Part shown: one piece after another, positions 1 through 8,900 of the stretch | How positions within the stretch are numbered: position 1 is the stretch's first letter | How the letters are laid out: every line of letters starts with the position of its first letter | NCBI GenBank assembly: GCA_963170055.1 | Contig: CAUJGJ010000313.1 | Span: forward strand, 5,605,479-5,620,478 | Direction of reading: 5' to 3' | Length of the DNA: 15,000 nt | Source: Halisarca cf. caerulea | Taxonomy: Eukaryota > Porifera > Demospongiae > Chondrillida > Halisarcidae | The notes under the pieces: model-generated | What the model was told of the DNA's origin: nothing | Database searches by the model: none | The model's input: only the letters and a program-made list of their open reading frames with translations | Made by a program: the position numbers and the translations under genes

Positions 1-45
1 ATTCCTTTTGAGTTCCGGTACGAGCGATACGTGTTTTGTGTTGCG

Positions 46-442
46 ATGGCTTATAATCCCGTAAGTTTAGGTACCTGAGTCCTTTGCACCATGGATGGTC
101 TCCTCGATCGATTTTACGTTCTACGTTAGGGTTACCAGCAGCCTGGAGGGGTCGATCCACTTTGGGGATACTTCTCAGCCGTCGCCGGACAGGTTAGTGT
201 GTCTGCCGTTACATAGAGACAGACTTGACGTACCACTAATTCGGCCCCTATATTTTTTTCTGTTGTCTTCTCTTGTGTAGGACGGTCAGATCGACGCTGT
301 CGAGCTACAGAGGTGCCTTAACAGTGCAGGACAACGTCAGTACTAGTACTCGCCTCCTTGTGTGTAGTCTAGCATGGCCAGACCGCATCCCCCGCCCCCC
401 TTTGCTGGCAATGGAGGAATTTTGTCCTGGCCACGCTAGACT

Positions 443-523
<81 letters not shown>

Positions 524-1735
524 TGTGCTTGCATGCATGCATGTACGTGCGTGTCATTTCTCCTGTATCCACCGTCCTCAGAGTACAGCAAGGAGACATG
601 TCGCATCATGATCACAATGTTGGATGTATCCTCGTTTGCCTGTTTTGCTATCCAGCAGTGTGCTGGTTGGATGATGGGATTGAAATGATTGGGGTGTGTA
701 GGGGAGGAGTTGATAGGATTGGGGTGTGGGTGGTAGGATTGGGGTGTGTAGGGGAGGAGTTGGTAGGATTGGGGTGTGTAGGGGAGGAGTTGGTAGGATT
801 GGGGTGTGTAGGGGAGGAGTTGGTAGCATTGGGGTGTGTAGGGGAGGAGTTGGTAGGATTGGGGTGTGTAGGGGAGGAGTTGGTAGGATTGGGGTGTGTA
901 GGGGAGGAGTTGGTAGCATTGGGGTGTGTAGGGGAGGAGTTGGTAGGATTGGGGTGTGGGTGGTAGGATTGGGGTGTGTAGGGGAGGAGTTGGTAGGATT
1001 GGGGTGTGTAGGGGAGGAATTGGTAGGATTGGGGTGTGTAGGGGAGGAGTTGGTAGGATTGGGGTGTGTAGGGGAGGAGTTGGTAGGATTGGGGTGTGGG
1101 TGGTAGGATTGGGGTGTGTGGCTGCTGTGCTGGTAGTACTAGTCTCGTACCCAGACCCACTTCCGCCCGCCATTTTATTTGGGCGAGAAGGTTAGGGTCT
1201 GGGTAAGGGACTACTGTGCTGGTTGGGGTGTGTGCATGTGATGTATTTGATGTCTTTCCTGTTAAGACAGCACCTCCTTAACATGTGTCCAGCGAGATCA
1301 CTCTGGGAAGATGGGGTTTAGTGAGTTTAAGGAGCTTTATCAAGTCATTGGACAGTGGCAGGTACGTCCTCTCTTGCTCTTCTTCTGAATATTCTTGAAG
1401 TGGTGCTGTCTGTTCTTCTCCAGCAAACCTTCTGGAACTTTGACAGAGATCGCTCGGGGACGGTAGAACCCAATGAACTACAGCAAGCTCTGAATGCCTT
1501 TGGTTACCGTCTCAGTCCTCAAGCCTTCCAGATCCTCGTTGCTCGCTATGGAGTCAATGAGAAAATAGGATTTGATGACTTCATATCCTGTTGCATCAAG
1601 CTGCGGGTTCTTACAGGTGAGCTGGGCAGGTTGTTCCTTGTGGCAGGTGGTTCTTCTTGTATGGATGCTTACTAGTAGCAGCAGGTCTGAAGGTTCTGCC
1701 GTGTAGGAAGTGTGTATCACTTGCATTAGTCGTAT

Positions 1736-1782
<47 letters not shown>

Positions 1783-1988
1783 TTGCATGTACTTTGTGTT
1801 GACATCTGTAGATGAGTTTAGAAGACGTGATGCAGCCTCAAATGGGTATGCCAACTTTCAGTATGACAATGTGAGTGCCAGCGCACACACCAGGTTGTCA
1901 CTTCTCCCCTCCCATCTCATCGCATCACCCATGCCCTCCCCCTTCCTTTCTTTCTGTGCAGTTTATTCAAGTGACTATGCGACTCTAG
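46..1988 (+). CDS. Penta-EF-hand calcium-binding protein, sorcin/grancalcin type (8 exons, about 171 aa)
   Basis: Coding exons by GT-AG splicing: 46-60, 139-192, 281-335, 582-625, 1293-1361, 1424-1616, 1812-1870, 1962-1988 (stop TAG 1986-1988). They sum to 516 nt in one frame. The protein begins MAYNPQPGG and then carries five EF hands. EF1 includes DGQIDAVELQRCL. EF2 (residues 56-67, DRDHSGKMGFSE) and EF3 (86-97, DRDRSGTVEPNE) have intact Ca2+ ligands at loop positions 1, 3, 5 and 12. EF4 (around RYGVNEKIGFDDF) and EF5 (the DEFRRRDAASNG segment) are degenerate; EF5 is the dimerisation hand in this family. Family members are cytosolic Ca2+ sensors that move to membranes; sorcin regulates ryanodine receptors. 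The C-terminal half resembles sorcin and grancalcin more than PDCD6 or peflin. The glycine/proline-rich N-terminus is unusually short. The frame stays open to the window edge, so an upstream start is possible. The first intron acceptor could be 138 or 141, both in frame. Confidence 0.88.
367..441. mobile_element. 75-bp MITE-like inverted-repeat element, TA-flanked
   Basis: The left end GTCTAGCATGGCCAG and the reverse complement of the right end GTCTAGCGTGGCCAG match at 14 of 15 positions. TA dinucleotides lie directly outside (365-366 and 442-443), as expected for Tc1/mariner-type insertion. There is no coding capacity. It lies in intron 3 of the sorcin-like gene and abuts a (GT)n tract. Its left end is similar to that of the element at 11252-11333. 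Confidence 0.72.
445..522. repeat. (GT)n microsatellite
   Basis: About 38 GT dinucleotides with one TATG interruption near 492. The tract lies in intron 3 of the sorcin-like gene, between a MITE-like element and the exon at 582. Confidence 0.97.
691..1110. repeat. Minisatellite with 30-bp G-rich unit and 20-bp deletion variants
   Basis: Twelve 30-bp units begin with GGGGTGTGTAGGGGAGGAGT. Three 20-bp units (721-740, 951-970, 1091-1110) lack the central GGGGAGGAGT-like block. Units ending GCATT instead of GGATT occur at 801-830 and 891-920, exactly 90 bp apart, which shows a three-unit higher-order period. The array fills most of intron 4 (626-1292) of the sorcin-like gene. The G-rich strand is the sense strand. 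The long open frames across it on both strands are repeat artefacts. Confidence 0.97.
1142..1211. mobile_element. 70-bp MITE-like inverted-repeat element, TA-flanked
   Basis: The left end GTCTCGTACCCAGACCC and the reverse complement of the right end GTCCCTTACCCAGACCC match at 15 of 17 positions. TA lies on both sides (1140-1141, 1212-1213). There is no ORF. It sits in sorcin-like intron 4, just after the 30-bp minisatellite. Read in reverse it shares the landmarks CCAGACCCTA and AAAATGGC, in the same order, with the element at 11252-11333. Confidence 0.72.
1739..1781. repeat. (GT)n microsatellite
   Basis: Uninterrupted GT tract of about 21 repeats in intron 6 of the sorcin-like gene. It ends 30 bp before the exon that begins at 1812. 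Confidence 0.97.
1962..1967 (-). terminator. Candidate poly(A) signal for WDR12 (AATAAA on minus strand)
   Basis: The plus-strand TTTATT reads AATAAA on the minus strand, 177 bp past the WDR12 stop. It lies inside the last coding exon of the opposite sorcin-like gene. A weaker AATGAA variant occurs nearer, at 2030-2025 on the minus strand. No canonical signal lies between 1968 and 2143 on the minus strand, so either could be used. Confidence 0.4.
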
Positions 1989-2112
1989 GAATCAACATTA
2001 CTTTGCTCATCAATTTGATTTCGTTTCATTAAGAATGTAATTTTCATGCAAATAGAATTTCAACTCTTTCATCAATGACAACATTCTTGCATTCGTGAGT
2101 GTTTTTGTAACA

Positions 2113-2118
2113 AATAAA
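2113..2118 (+). terminator. Poly(A) signal AATAAA for the sorcin-like gene
   Basis: Canonical AATAAA 125 bp after the sorcin-like stop codon. Normal cleavage 10-30 nt downstream would place the mRNA end at about 2128-2148, opposite the WDR12 stop codon (2144-2146) encoded on the other strand. Confidence 0.6.
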
Positions 2119-2143
2119 ACCAAAAGGTTGATAATCTCATGTA

Positions 2144-5095
2144 TTAGTCCATTCTATGAGTCCTCATCTTCCCGTCGGCCCCTCCACTGGCAACAGTACC
2201 ACCGGATGAGTCCCAGTCAACACACAACACCTTGCCCTCATGAGCTACCATCGAGTATAAGGGGACTGCAGGGCTGTGAAGAGAAAGAGATCAACACACC
2301 TTACACCACTTCTGTCATGACTAGCTGTAGACGCAGAGTAAGACCCTCTGTTATGGCAATGGTACAAACTGTGTAGCCTGAAACAATACAATATGATCAT
2401 GATCTTCCAAGCTCCCTCACACAACAATATGTACGTGACATTAACTTTTGATAAATAAAGGCTTTCACATGTACGAAAAGTAGAAAAAAAATTCGTGAAG
2501 CGCAATCGCCCTTGCTTCTACACTAAAATTATTCCAGCCCATTAACACAATAGTGGGTCTGGATCAAGCCTAAAGGCCTGCGTATACTAAGACTACACTA
2601 CAGCTGTCAAGCACACACCTTCTAGTGTCCCACAACTTAAGGTAGCTGTCATACGAACCGGACACCAGTTGTTCTGACCTCACAGGAGACCACCTCACAT
2701 CCTTGACCCAAGCCTTGTGAGGGGAGAGCTTCATCTTCACAACTGATCCTCCTGGAAGGAAAAATGACATGCTTTCTGGAAGGAACATGCAGGGACATAT
2801 TGCAAGGAATAAAGATAAATACAATTATTATCGAGCAAGTTAATCTCTTAATTTCTTAAGGATACGTTGAGCTACAGAAATGCATACAACTGAAGGGTAT
2901 AATAAAACAATAGAGAATTTATATGCCAGCATCCATCATTGTCCTGTGTACTGTAGTGTACTATTGCATAGGCACTATACAATACATGGTTCCCTCTTTG
3001 TGAATTAATATTGTTACAATACAGTACAATACAGCTGCTAACGCTACAGCTACTAACGCTACAGCTGCTGACACTACAGCTGCTAATACATGTGACAGGA
3101 AGTGAGATCCTTACCTTTGTCCCTGGGATCCCACACCCTAACAGAGGGATCGCAGCTAGCAGAGGCTACAAGCTGGTTCAGAGGACTCCACGACACTGAA
3201 TTGAAAGCTTTGCTCCACATCTTGAAAATATAACCACTGTTGAATACTTCACTATAGGTGTGACTGGTTTACAAACAGACGCACCATGTTTGCTTTGTTA
3301 ACTGCAGTTTCAACATCCCATAATCGAATGCAGTGGTCCCACCCACATGTCACAATGTCACCATCTGATGTCCAATCAACACCTGTCACAGCTTGTGTGT
3401 GTCCCGACATAGTGAGGAGCGGTGTCTACGGGAGAATGATGGGGAGAGTGAGGAGTGATGGGGAGAGTGAGGAGTGATGGGGAGAGTGAGGAGTGGTAGG
3501 GAGAGTGAGGAGTGATGGGGAGAGTGAGGAGTGGTAGGGAGAGTGAGGAGCGATGGGGAGAGTGAGGAGTGGTGGGGAGAGTGAGGAGTGGTGGGAAGTG
3601 AGGAGTGGTGGGGAGAGTGAGGAGTGGTGGGGAGAGTGAGGAGTGATGGGGAGAGTGAGGAGTGATGGGGAGAGTGAGGAGTGGTAGGGAGAGTGAGGAG
3701 TGATGGGGAGAGTGAGGAGTGGTAGGGAGAGTGAGGAGCGATGGGGAGAGTGAGGAGTGGTGGGGAGAGTGAGGAGTGGTGGGAAGTGAGGAGTGATGGG
3801 GAGAGTGAGGAGTGGTGGGGAGAGTGAGGAGTGGTGGGGAGTGAGGAGTGATGGGGAGAGTGAGGAGTGGTGGGGAGAGTGAGGAGTGATGGGAAGAGTG
3901 AGGAGTGATGGGAAGAGTGAGGAGTGATGGGAAGTGAGGAGTGGTGGGGAGAGTGAGGAGTGGTGGGGAGAGTGAGGAGTGATGGGAAGTGAGGAGTGAT
4001 GGGGAGAGTGAGGAGTGGTAGGGAGAGTGAGGTATGATGGGAGAGTGAGGAGTGGTGGGGAGAGTGAGGTATGATGGGAGAGTGAGGAGTGGTAGGGAGA
4101 GTGAGGAGTGGTGGGAAGTGAGGAGTGGTGGGGAGAGTGAGGAGTGGTGGGGAGTGAGGAGTGATGGGGAGAGTGAGGAGTGATGGGGAGAGTGAGGAGT
4201 GATGGGAAGTGAGGAGTGGTGGGGAGAGTGAGGAGTGGTGGGGAGAGTGAGGAGTGGTGGGAAGTGAGGAGTGGTGGGGAGAGTGAGGAGTGATGGGAAG
4301 TGAGGAGTGATGGGGAGAGTGAGGAGTGGTAGGGAGAGTGAGGTATGATGGGAGAGTGAGGAGTGGTGGGGAGTGAGGAGTGGTGGGAAGTGAGGAGTGA
4401 TGGGGAGAGTGAGGAGTGGTGGGGAGAGTGAGGTATGATGGGAGAGTGAGGAGTGGTGGAAGTGCGTGGTCTTCACATCAATGTAGGCCAGGGTATACAC
4501 AGTAATAGAATCCATAGCAAGTCTGCAGCTGTACGAGGATAGCACTGGATTGTGTGCATGTGATACCTTAGTGGGTGGAGCCTTGTGTGGGGAATTTCCC
4601 TTGATTTTTCTCCGCTTTGCACTTTCTCTCTCCTCATTACCCTCCCCACCCTCATCCAAGGACCACACCTTCAACATCTTGTCCCAAGACACACTAGCAA
4701 ATCTCTTCCTGTCACTACTGACTGACACACCTTCCACGGAGCGGGCGTGTCCCTTGCATACAGCACAAACCTCTGCAGTATCGCATCCACTGTTAAACTA
4801 GAAGGGAAGCGAGTACGCCAGCAAACAGCGATCATTTCCTTGCACGTACCTCACTATTCCTAACCCCACCTCTCATCACCCCCATTCTCACCTTCCAGAC
4901 GAAGATGTGCTGGTCTTGTGATGCTGTCAAGAACATGCAGCTAGAAGACTCAGTTGACTCCGCCCACTTGACAGACTTGACTGGACCAGTGTGACCATCT
5001 AGTGATAGAACCTCACTACTATCCTCTCTCAAAATGTGAACTGTGTTGTCATAGCAACCTGTTAGGAACCTAAGTACATGTGTGATAACCAATGT

Positions 5096-5153
<58 letters not shown>

Positions 5154-5251
5154 TGTGCTCAGAAAGATAACTGGAATGAGCCTTATCATAGCCGAAGCTC
5201 AAAATGAGCTGGGAATCCAATCATCACTGCACCACTGTAGTGCACACATCT

Positions 5252-5326
<75 letters not shown>

Positions 5327-5824
5327 GCAGAAATTGTAAAACATACTTGTCTTGACATGTATGGACAGCAGAAACCCAATCATTGTGGTTAAAGGTGTGG
5401 CCAGGAACAGGAGGCGGGGTACGAAGTATACACTCAATGTACAGCAAGGTTTCCTAGAGGAGAAAACACAAATTCTCATTTCCCAGGCGTTTCTCGTGAG
5501 CCCAAGCAGCCGTGTGTACCGTTGATAGGTCCTTTTTGGAGATGTGGTCAAGAAGAGAAGTTCTTAGCAGCTCTTGTTCAATCAGGAAATCGAAATCTGT
5601 TTCTTTCCACTTATTGTCGATTTCTACAATGAGTTGGTTAACCATCTTGCTCAACTCCTCCTGATTTAGGTTCACAGGGACAGAAAATGGATGGTCTGGC
5701 GTAGAAAATCTGGAGAAAAGAAAGCTGTATGATGCGTAGTCACAGACCTGCTCTATCGGTGTTTCAATAAGGACCTGGTTGAGTTAGAAAGCAGCTTAAC
5801 TTGCACATGAGGTACTTCGTCCAT
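2144..5824 (-). CDS. WDR12: Ribosome biogenesis protein WDR12 (Ytm1 orthologue), 9 exons, about 421 aa
   Basis: Exons in transcription order: 5824-5775, 5709-5520, 5453-5347, 5069-4892, 4797-4567, 3425-3285, 3220-3115, 2751-2619, 2273-2144 (stop TAA). They sum to 1266 nt in frame, close to human WDR12 at about 423 aa. WDR12 joins PES1 and BOP1 in the nucleolar PeBoW complex for 60S pre-rRNA processing. Its N-terminal ubiquitin-like NLE domain docks on the AAA ATPase Midasin. Residues about 5-95 form the NLE domain ([20 protein letters not shown], then [12 protein letters not shown]). Seven WD40 blades follow, for example [14 protein letters not shown] and [14 protein letters not shown] basic linker, AKRRKIKGN, sits between blades 3 and 4, as in the family, and may act as an NLS. 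Exon 5 joins exon 6 as [17 protein letters not shown], skipping a repeat-filled intron of 1141 bp. The start ATG at 5824 gives [12 protein letters not shown], matching the family N-terminus. Confidence 0.95.
2274..2618 (-). other. WDR12 intron 8, nothing notable
   Basis: A 345-bp intron between WDR12 exons 8 and 9. A plus-strand AATAAA occurs near 2453, but I see no plus-strand gene that would use it. There are no repeats and no convincing ORF. Confidence 0.8.
3031..3090. repeat. Short 15-bp tandem repeat (4 copies)
   Basis: Four copies of a 15-bp unit like ACAGCTGCTAACGCT with a few substitutions. They lie in WDR12 intron 7 (3114-2752), 24 bp inside its 5' splice site. The rest of this 363-bp intron shows nothing recognisable. 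Confidence 0.9.
3432..4456. repeat. Minisatellite of 17-19-bp units filling WDR12 intron 5
   Basis: About 1 kb of units such as GGGGAGAGTGAGGAGTGGT (19 bp), with 17-bp versions (GGGAAGTGAGGAGTGGT) and GTATGAT variants. I estimate roughly 55 units. On the WDR12 sense strand the array is pyrimidine-rich. It ends a few bases from the exon 6 acceptor at 3426-3427. Rare variants recur at fixed offsets: the GAGCGATGG variant occurs at about 3551 and 3739, 188 bp apart, which shows block duplications. A 453-codon minus-strand frame across it is not a gene. Confidence 0.97.
5098..5152. repeat. (CA)n microsatellite
   Basis: About 27 CA repeats in WDR12 intron 3 (5346-5070), 28 bp before the acceptor of exon 4 in transcription order. 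It reads GT on the WDR12 sense strand. Confidence 0.97.
5254..5320. repeat. (CA)n microsatellite
   Basis: About 33 CA repeats in the same WDR12 intron as the tract at 5098-5152. The two are separated by about 100 bp of unique sequence. It starts 26 bp inside the exon 3 donor on the sense strand. Confidence 0.97.
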
Positions 5825-5952
5825 TGCAGATCTCGTACGTATTTTTGCTTGCTTGTATTGCTTGCACGGACACGTGGGCTCAAAGTCACGTGACTCAGTT
5901 CCGAGCTCTCGCCATATGGAGCATGCGCAGAAAGTGGCCGGCAAAATTCAAG
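5825..5952. promoter_or_regulatory. Bidirectional promoter of WDR12 and LIN9
   Basis: Only 128 bp separate the divergent start codons, so both 5'UTRs and core promoters must share this stretch. It holds two CACGTG E-boxes (5871-5876 and 5887-5892, 16 bp apart). The second lies in a perfect 12-bp palindrome, AGTCACGTGACT, at 5884-5895. An NRF-1-like motif, GCATGCGCAG, lies at 5921-5930. No TATA box is evident. E-boxes of this class bind Myc/Max, USF or MITF/TFE factors, and ribosome-biogenesis genes are well-known Myc targets. Use of these sites here is inferred. Confidence 0.75.
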
Positions 5953-8900
5953 ATGTCCGAGGCCGAGTCGGAGGGTGTAGACCTGTTTTCTTCCTCTGGT
6001 AAGGCCACGGGGGTGTTTATCATGCCACAATTCTCTCTGTATGTGTAAATATGCCTTACTCATCATACCTACTGTAACAAACTTCCTATTGTTAGAATAG
6101 TCCTGGCAGTGCCTTCTTGCTGCCCTCCTGCTTCTCCTCCAAACAGTTTGTAATAACGCGTGTCTAGTAGCTTTGCTGTTGGGAAGTAACCAATAAATGT
6201 TTGCTTTCTCTCCCTTACACAGGGGAAAATGTAATTGCTCCAATGCAATTCGAGCCAGCTGCTAAAGCATTGGTCTGCCTAAAAGGTTAGCAATGCATGA
6301 CAGAATGAAGTGCCCTGATGACTCACTCTTCTTCCAAAGATTCCATGACAAGGAAAACTTCTAACAATGTCCAGTCTCAACAGTCTCCACGCAAAAGAGG
6401 AAGAGAGAGTTTAAGGTCACCCAAGAAGCAGCTAGCGGTACTAACTTTATTTCTGTGTGCAGTACCAACCAATGAATCCTCACTTATTGCGAGTATGTGG
6501 TTCACTCTACTTTTATTCTAAAGGGTCTTTCTAAAGAGCATTCAAGTGACCTCTCTGAAGGTAGCATGGGAGTGCATGACTCCAAACGGTATAAAGAATA
6601 GTTCTTTCCTCACTCTCTTCACTTGTGTATGTACAGTCTGTAGCATCACTTGCTAGATATAACCTCAGAATGGTACAAAGTCCACTAGGTTCAGACAGTC
6701 CGAGTAAACACTACCCAACAGGCAAAACGAGGGCTAGGAAGAGTACCACACCTAAAATCTTAGTGAGTTTTGGATCTATTCTTTTGGTATTCATGGATTT
6801 GCACATTTTCAGTTGTTTTCTGTAGATTATCAGCAGCAGTCTAAAGAACTTCTTAAAATTGCAAAAGGCACACCAGTGGTGCTACTATGAGTGGTTTTAC
6901 TCTGATATTGACAAGTGAGAATACAGCACTTCACATTCATTTCACTTGTTTTCCTATGATTTGACGTACAAGCATGTGCACTTTGTCATGTTTGCTTTAT
7001 CTGTCTTGCTCTTCAGACCATTTTTTGAGGGAGAGAATGACTTTTGCCAGTATCTGCAGGAGCTCTTTCCCGCACTGAAGGTTCATGAGTACTCTTCCTG
7101 TTTAGATGTAGCTGAATGACACTTGTCTGTTCTATAGACTCGTCTGCTGAGACGTTCTGAATGGCATCAGTTGCGAAGATTAATGGGGAAACCTCGAAGG
7201 TATGATAAAGGACCACTCAATAAGATGTGACCAAGTAGTCATCCATCTGAGCACTTTCTTCCATTGTCTTGTATAACTGATACATAATGACTAATGCTCA
7301 TCTTTGATCACCACCTTCAGTACAAACTCTTCTTGCTGTAGTGATGGTCTGACTGTATGTTCTTCTCTGTGTGCTCTAGGTGTTCTTCCTCTTTCTTTGA
7401 AGAGGAGCGGCTGTTGTTGCAGCAACGGAGGAACAAAGTCCGTAGCATACAACAAGGACTTGTTACAGATTTCAGTGACTATCGGGATCTTCCTGACAAC
7501 ATTCCACAGTCATTAGTTGTGGGTACTCGAGTTACTGGTGAGTCTTGACTGTGTACAATGTACATGTGGCAAACTCTTTGTCAGCTCTAAAGAGTTATGT
7601 TTACATGTTTTTGTCTTTGTCAAGCTTGGCTGCGCCAAAACAGCATGTCTTCCTGCTACTCTGGACAAGTTGAAGCTGTTTTGTATGGTTCAAATGAGTA
7701 TCTTGTCTCCTTTGATCGACCTGGATTGGGCAAGCATCACATTGCAGACACTGAAGTTAAGGTGTGTTTGCCTGCGTGTGTGTTTATCTGTGTGTATGTG
7801 TATTTATCTGTGCATATGTGTGCATACCTGTATGTATATTAATTTTGCTTGTGTATGCTTGCCTCATTGTACGATTGTGCATACGTTTGTTTCCATGGAC
7901 ATTCACCAAGAAATGCGAAGATCTCCTACTGAGTTACTGTTTATATTTTATATACATGTGCATGACCTGCATGCCTTTCCTCCTCATATTCGTATACTGT
8001 TGCATGAATGACTCATGGAAAATTTATCAATTGAATGAACTTCTTTATATATAATATGTCCCATTATTTTTGCAATTTCCCTGATCTGTTTTGTACTATT
8101 TTGTTTTCTTTTGTTGACTGGACACCTGTAAGAATAGCCAATGGCTAAAGGCTCCCCAGTATAAATAATGATACCCTGACCCTGATATGTACTCTATGCA
8201 TGTATGTGATGTGTGATGTTGTCTACTCCCATTTCAGAGTATGGACGACTTGCAGACATTTTCAATTTCAGAGTTGGAAACAGAGCAGCAGAAACAGTGG
8301 GAGGTCCGGACATCAAGTTCAGGGTGAGGTCGGCCACTGGTCTTCACAATTTAGCATCTGTGTACTGTAATGCCATAGTGAACAATGCACTACGTTTGGT
8401 TGTAGAGTCAGACTGTCTCCCAAGCCAATTTTACCATCTCCTTTCAAGAGCTACCTTCCCCAGCCTGGAGAAGACCTGATGGGGGATCTACAACCGTATG
8501 TTATCCTCGACAGACTCTTGAATGTATAGCTTTTGATATGTGTATGTGCTTGACTGTTAGGTCATCACAACTGGAGTATGTGGATATGGAGAGGATGGAG
8601 AACATCAAGCTAATTGTACTGCTTTGTGTCATAGCATGTTGAACCAGATGTCTGTGATGTGTGTTTTCTTCATACAATGGGTATAGTCAAGCTGGTACAA
8701 ACTGTTGTCACAGAAGAAAGTACAGATTAACAAGCTACAGCAGTTGAATACTCAAGTGGAGAAGATGGGATCTCGTGGGGAGAGGATTACTAGGGATGTG
8801 CAGAGGCAGTTTGCGCAGGTTATAGTAGATTTGGATGACATAAATAAGGTTAGTTCAGAGTTAGTTTCTTCCCCAGAGTGAATAGTGGGGTAACAGTTAG

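Noticed and set aside
436..1173. Long minus-strand Pro/Thr-rich frame and plus-strand Gly/Val-rich frames
   Set aside because: These are products of the 30-bp minisatellite and GT tract within intron 4 and intron 3 of the sorcin-like gene. No start, splice or homology evidence supports them.
2032..2090. AAGAATGT and ACATTCTT inverted repeat in the convergent 3' region
   Set aside because: The arms are only 8 bp, about 43 bp apart, in AT-rich sequence. Chance is a sufficient explanation.
691..4456. Tandem arrays considered as CRISPR-like or telomeric repeats
   Set aside because: Units are contiguous, without unique spacers, and do not match telomere hexamers. The setting is intronic in animal genes.
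3376..4737. 453-codon minus-strand open frame rich in Ser, Pro, Leu and His
   Set aside because: Its 5' part is genuine WDR12 exon 5, but the rest runs through the donor at 4566 into the minisatellite. WDR12 homology resumes cleanly after the acceptor at 3426, so the repeat portion is intronic.
5753..5944. WDR12 start moved to an in-frame ATG at 5944
   Set aside because: It would put coding sequence through the E-box promoter. [12 protein letters not shown] at 5824 already matches the family N-terminus.
5916..5998. Out-of-frame upstream ATG overlapping the LIN9 start
   Set aside because: It matters only if transcription begins upstream of 5916, which cannot be judged here. It overlaps the NRF-1-like promoter motif, so it is more likely promoter than leader.
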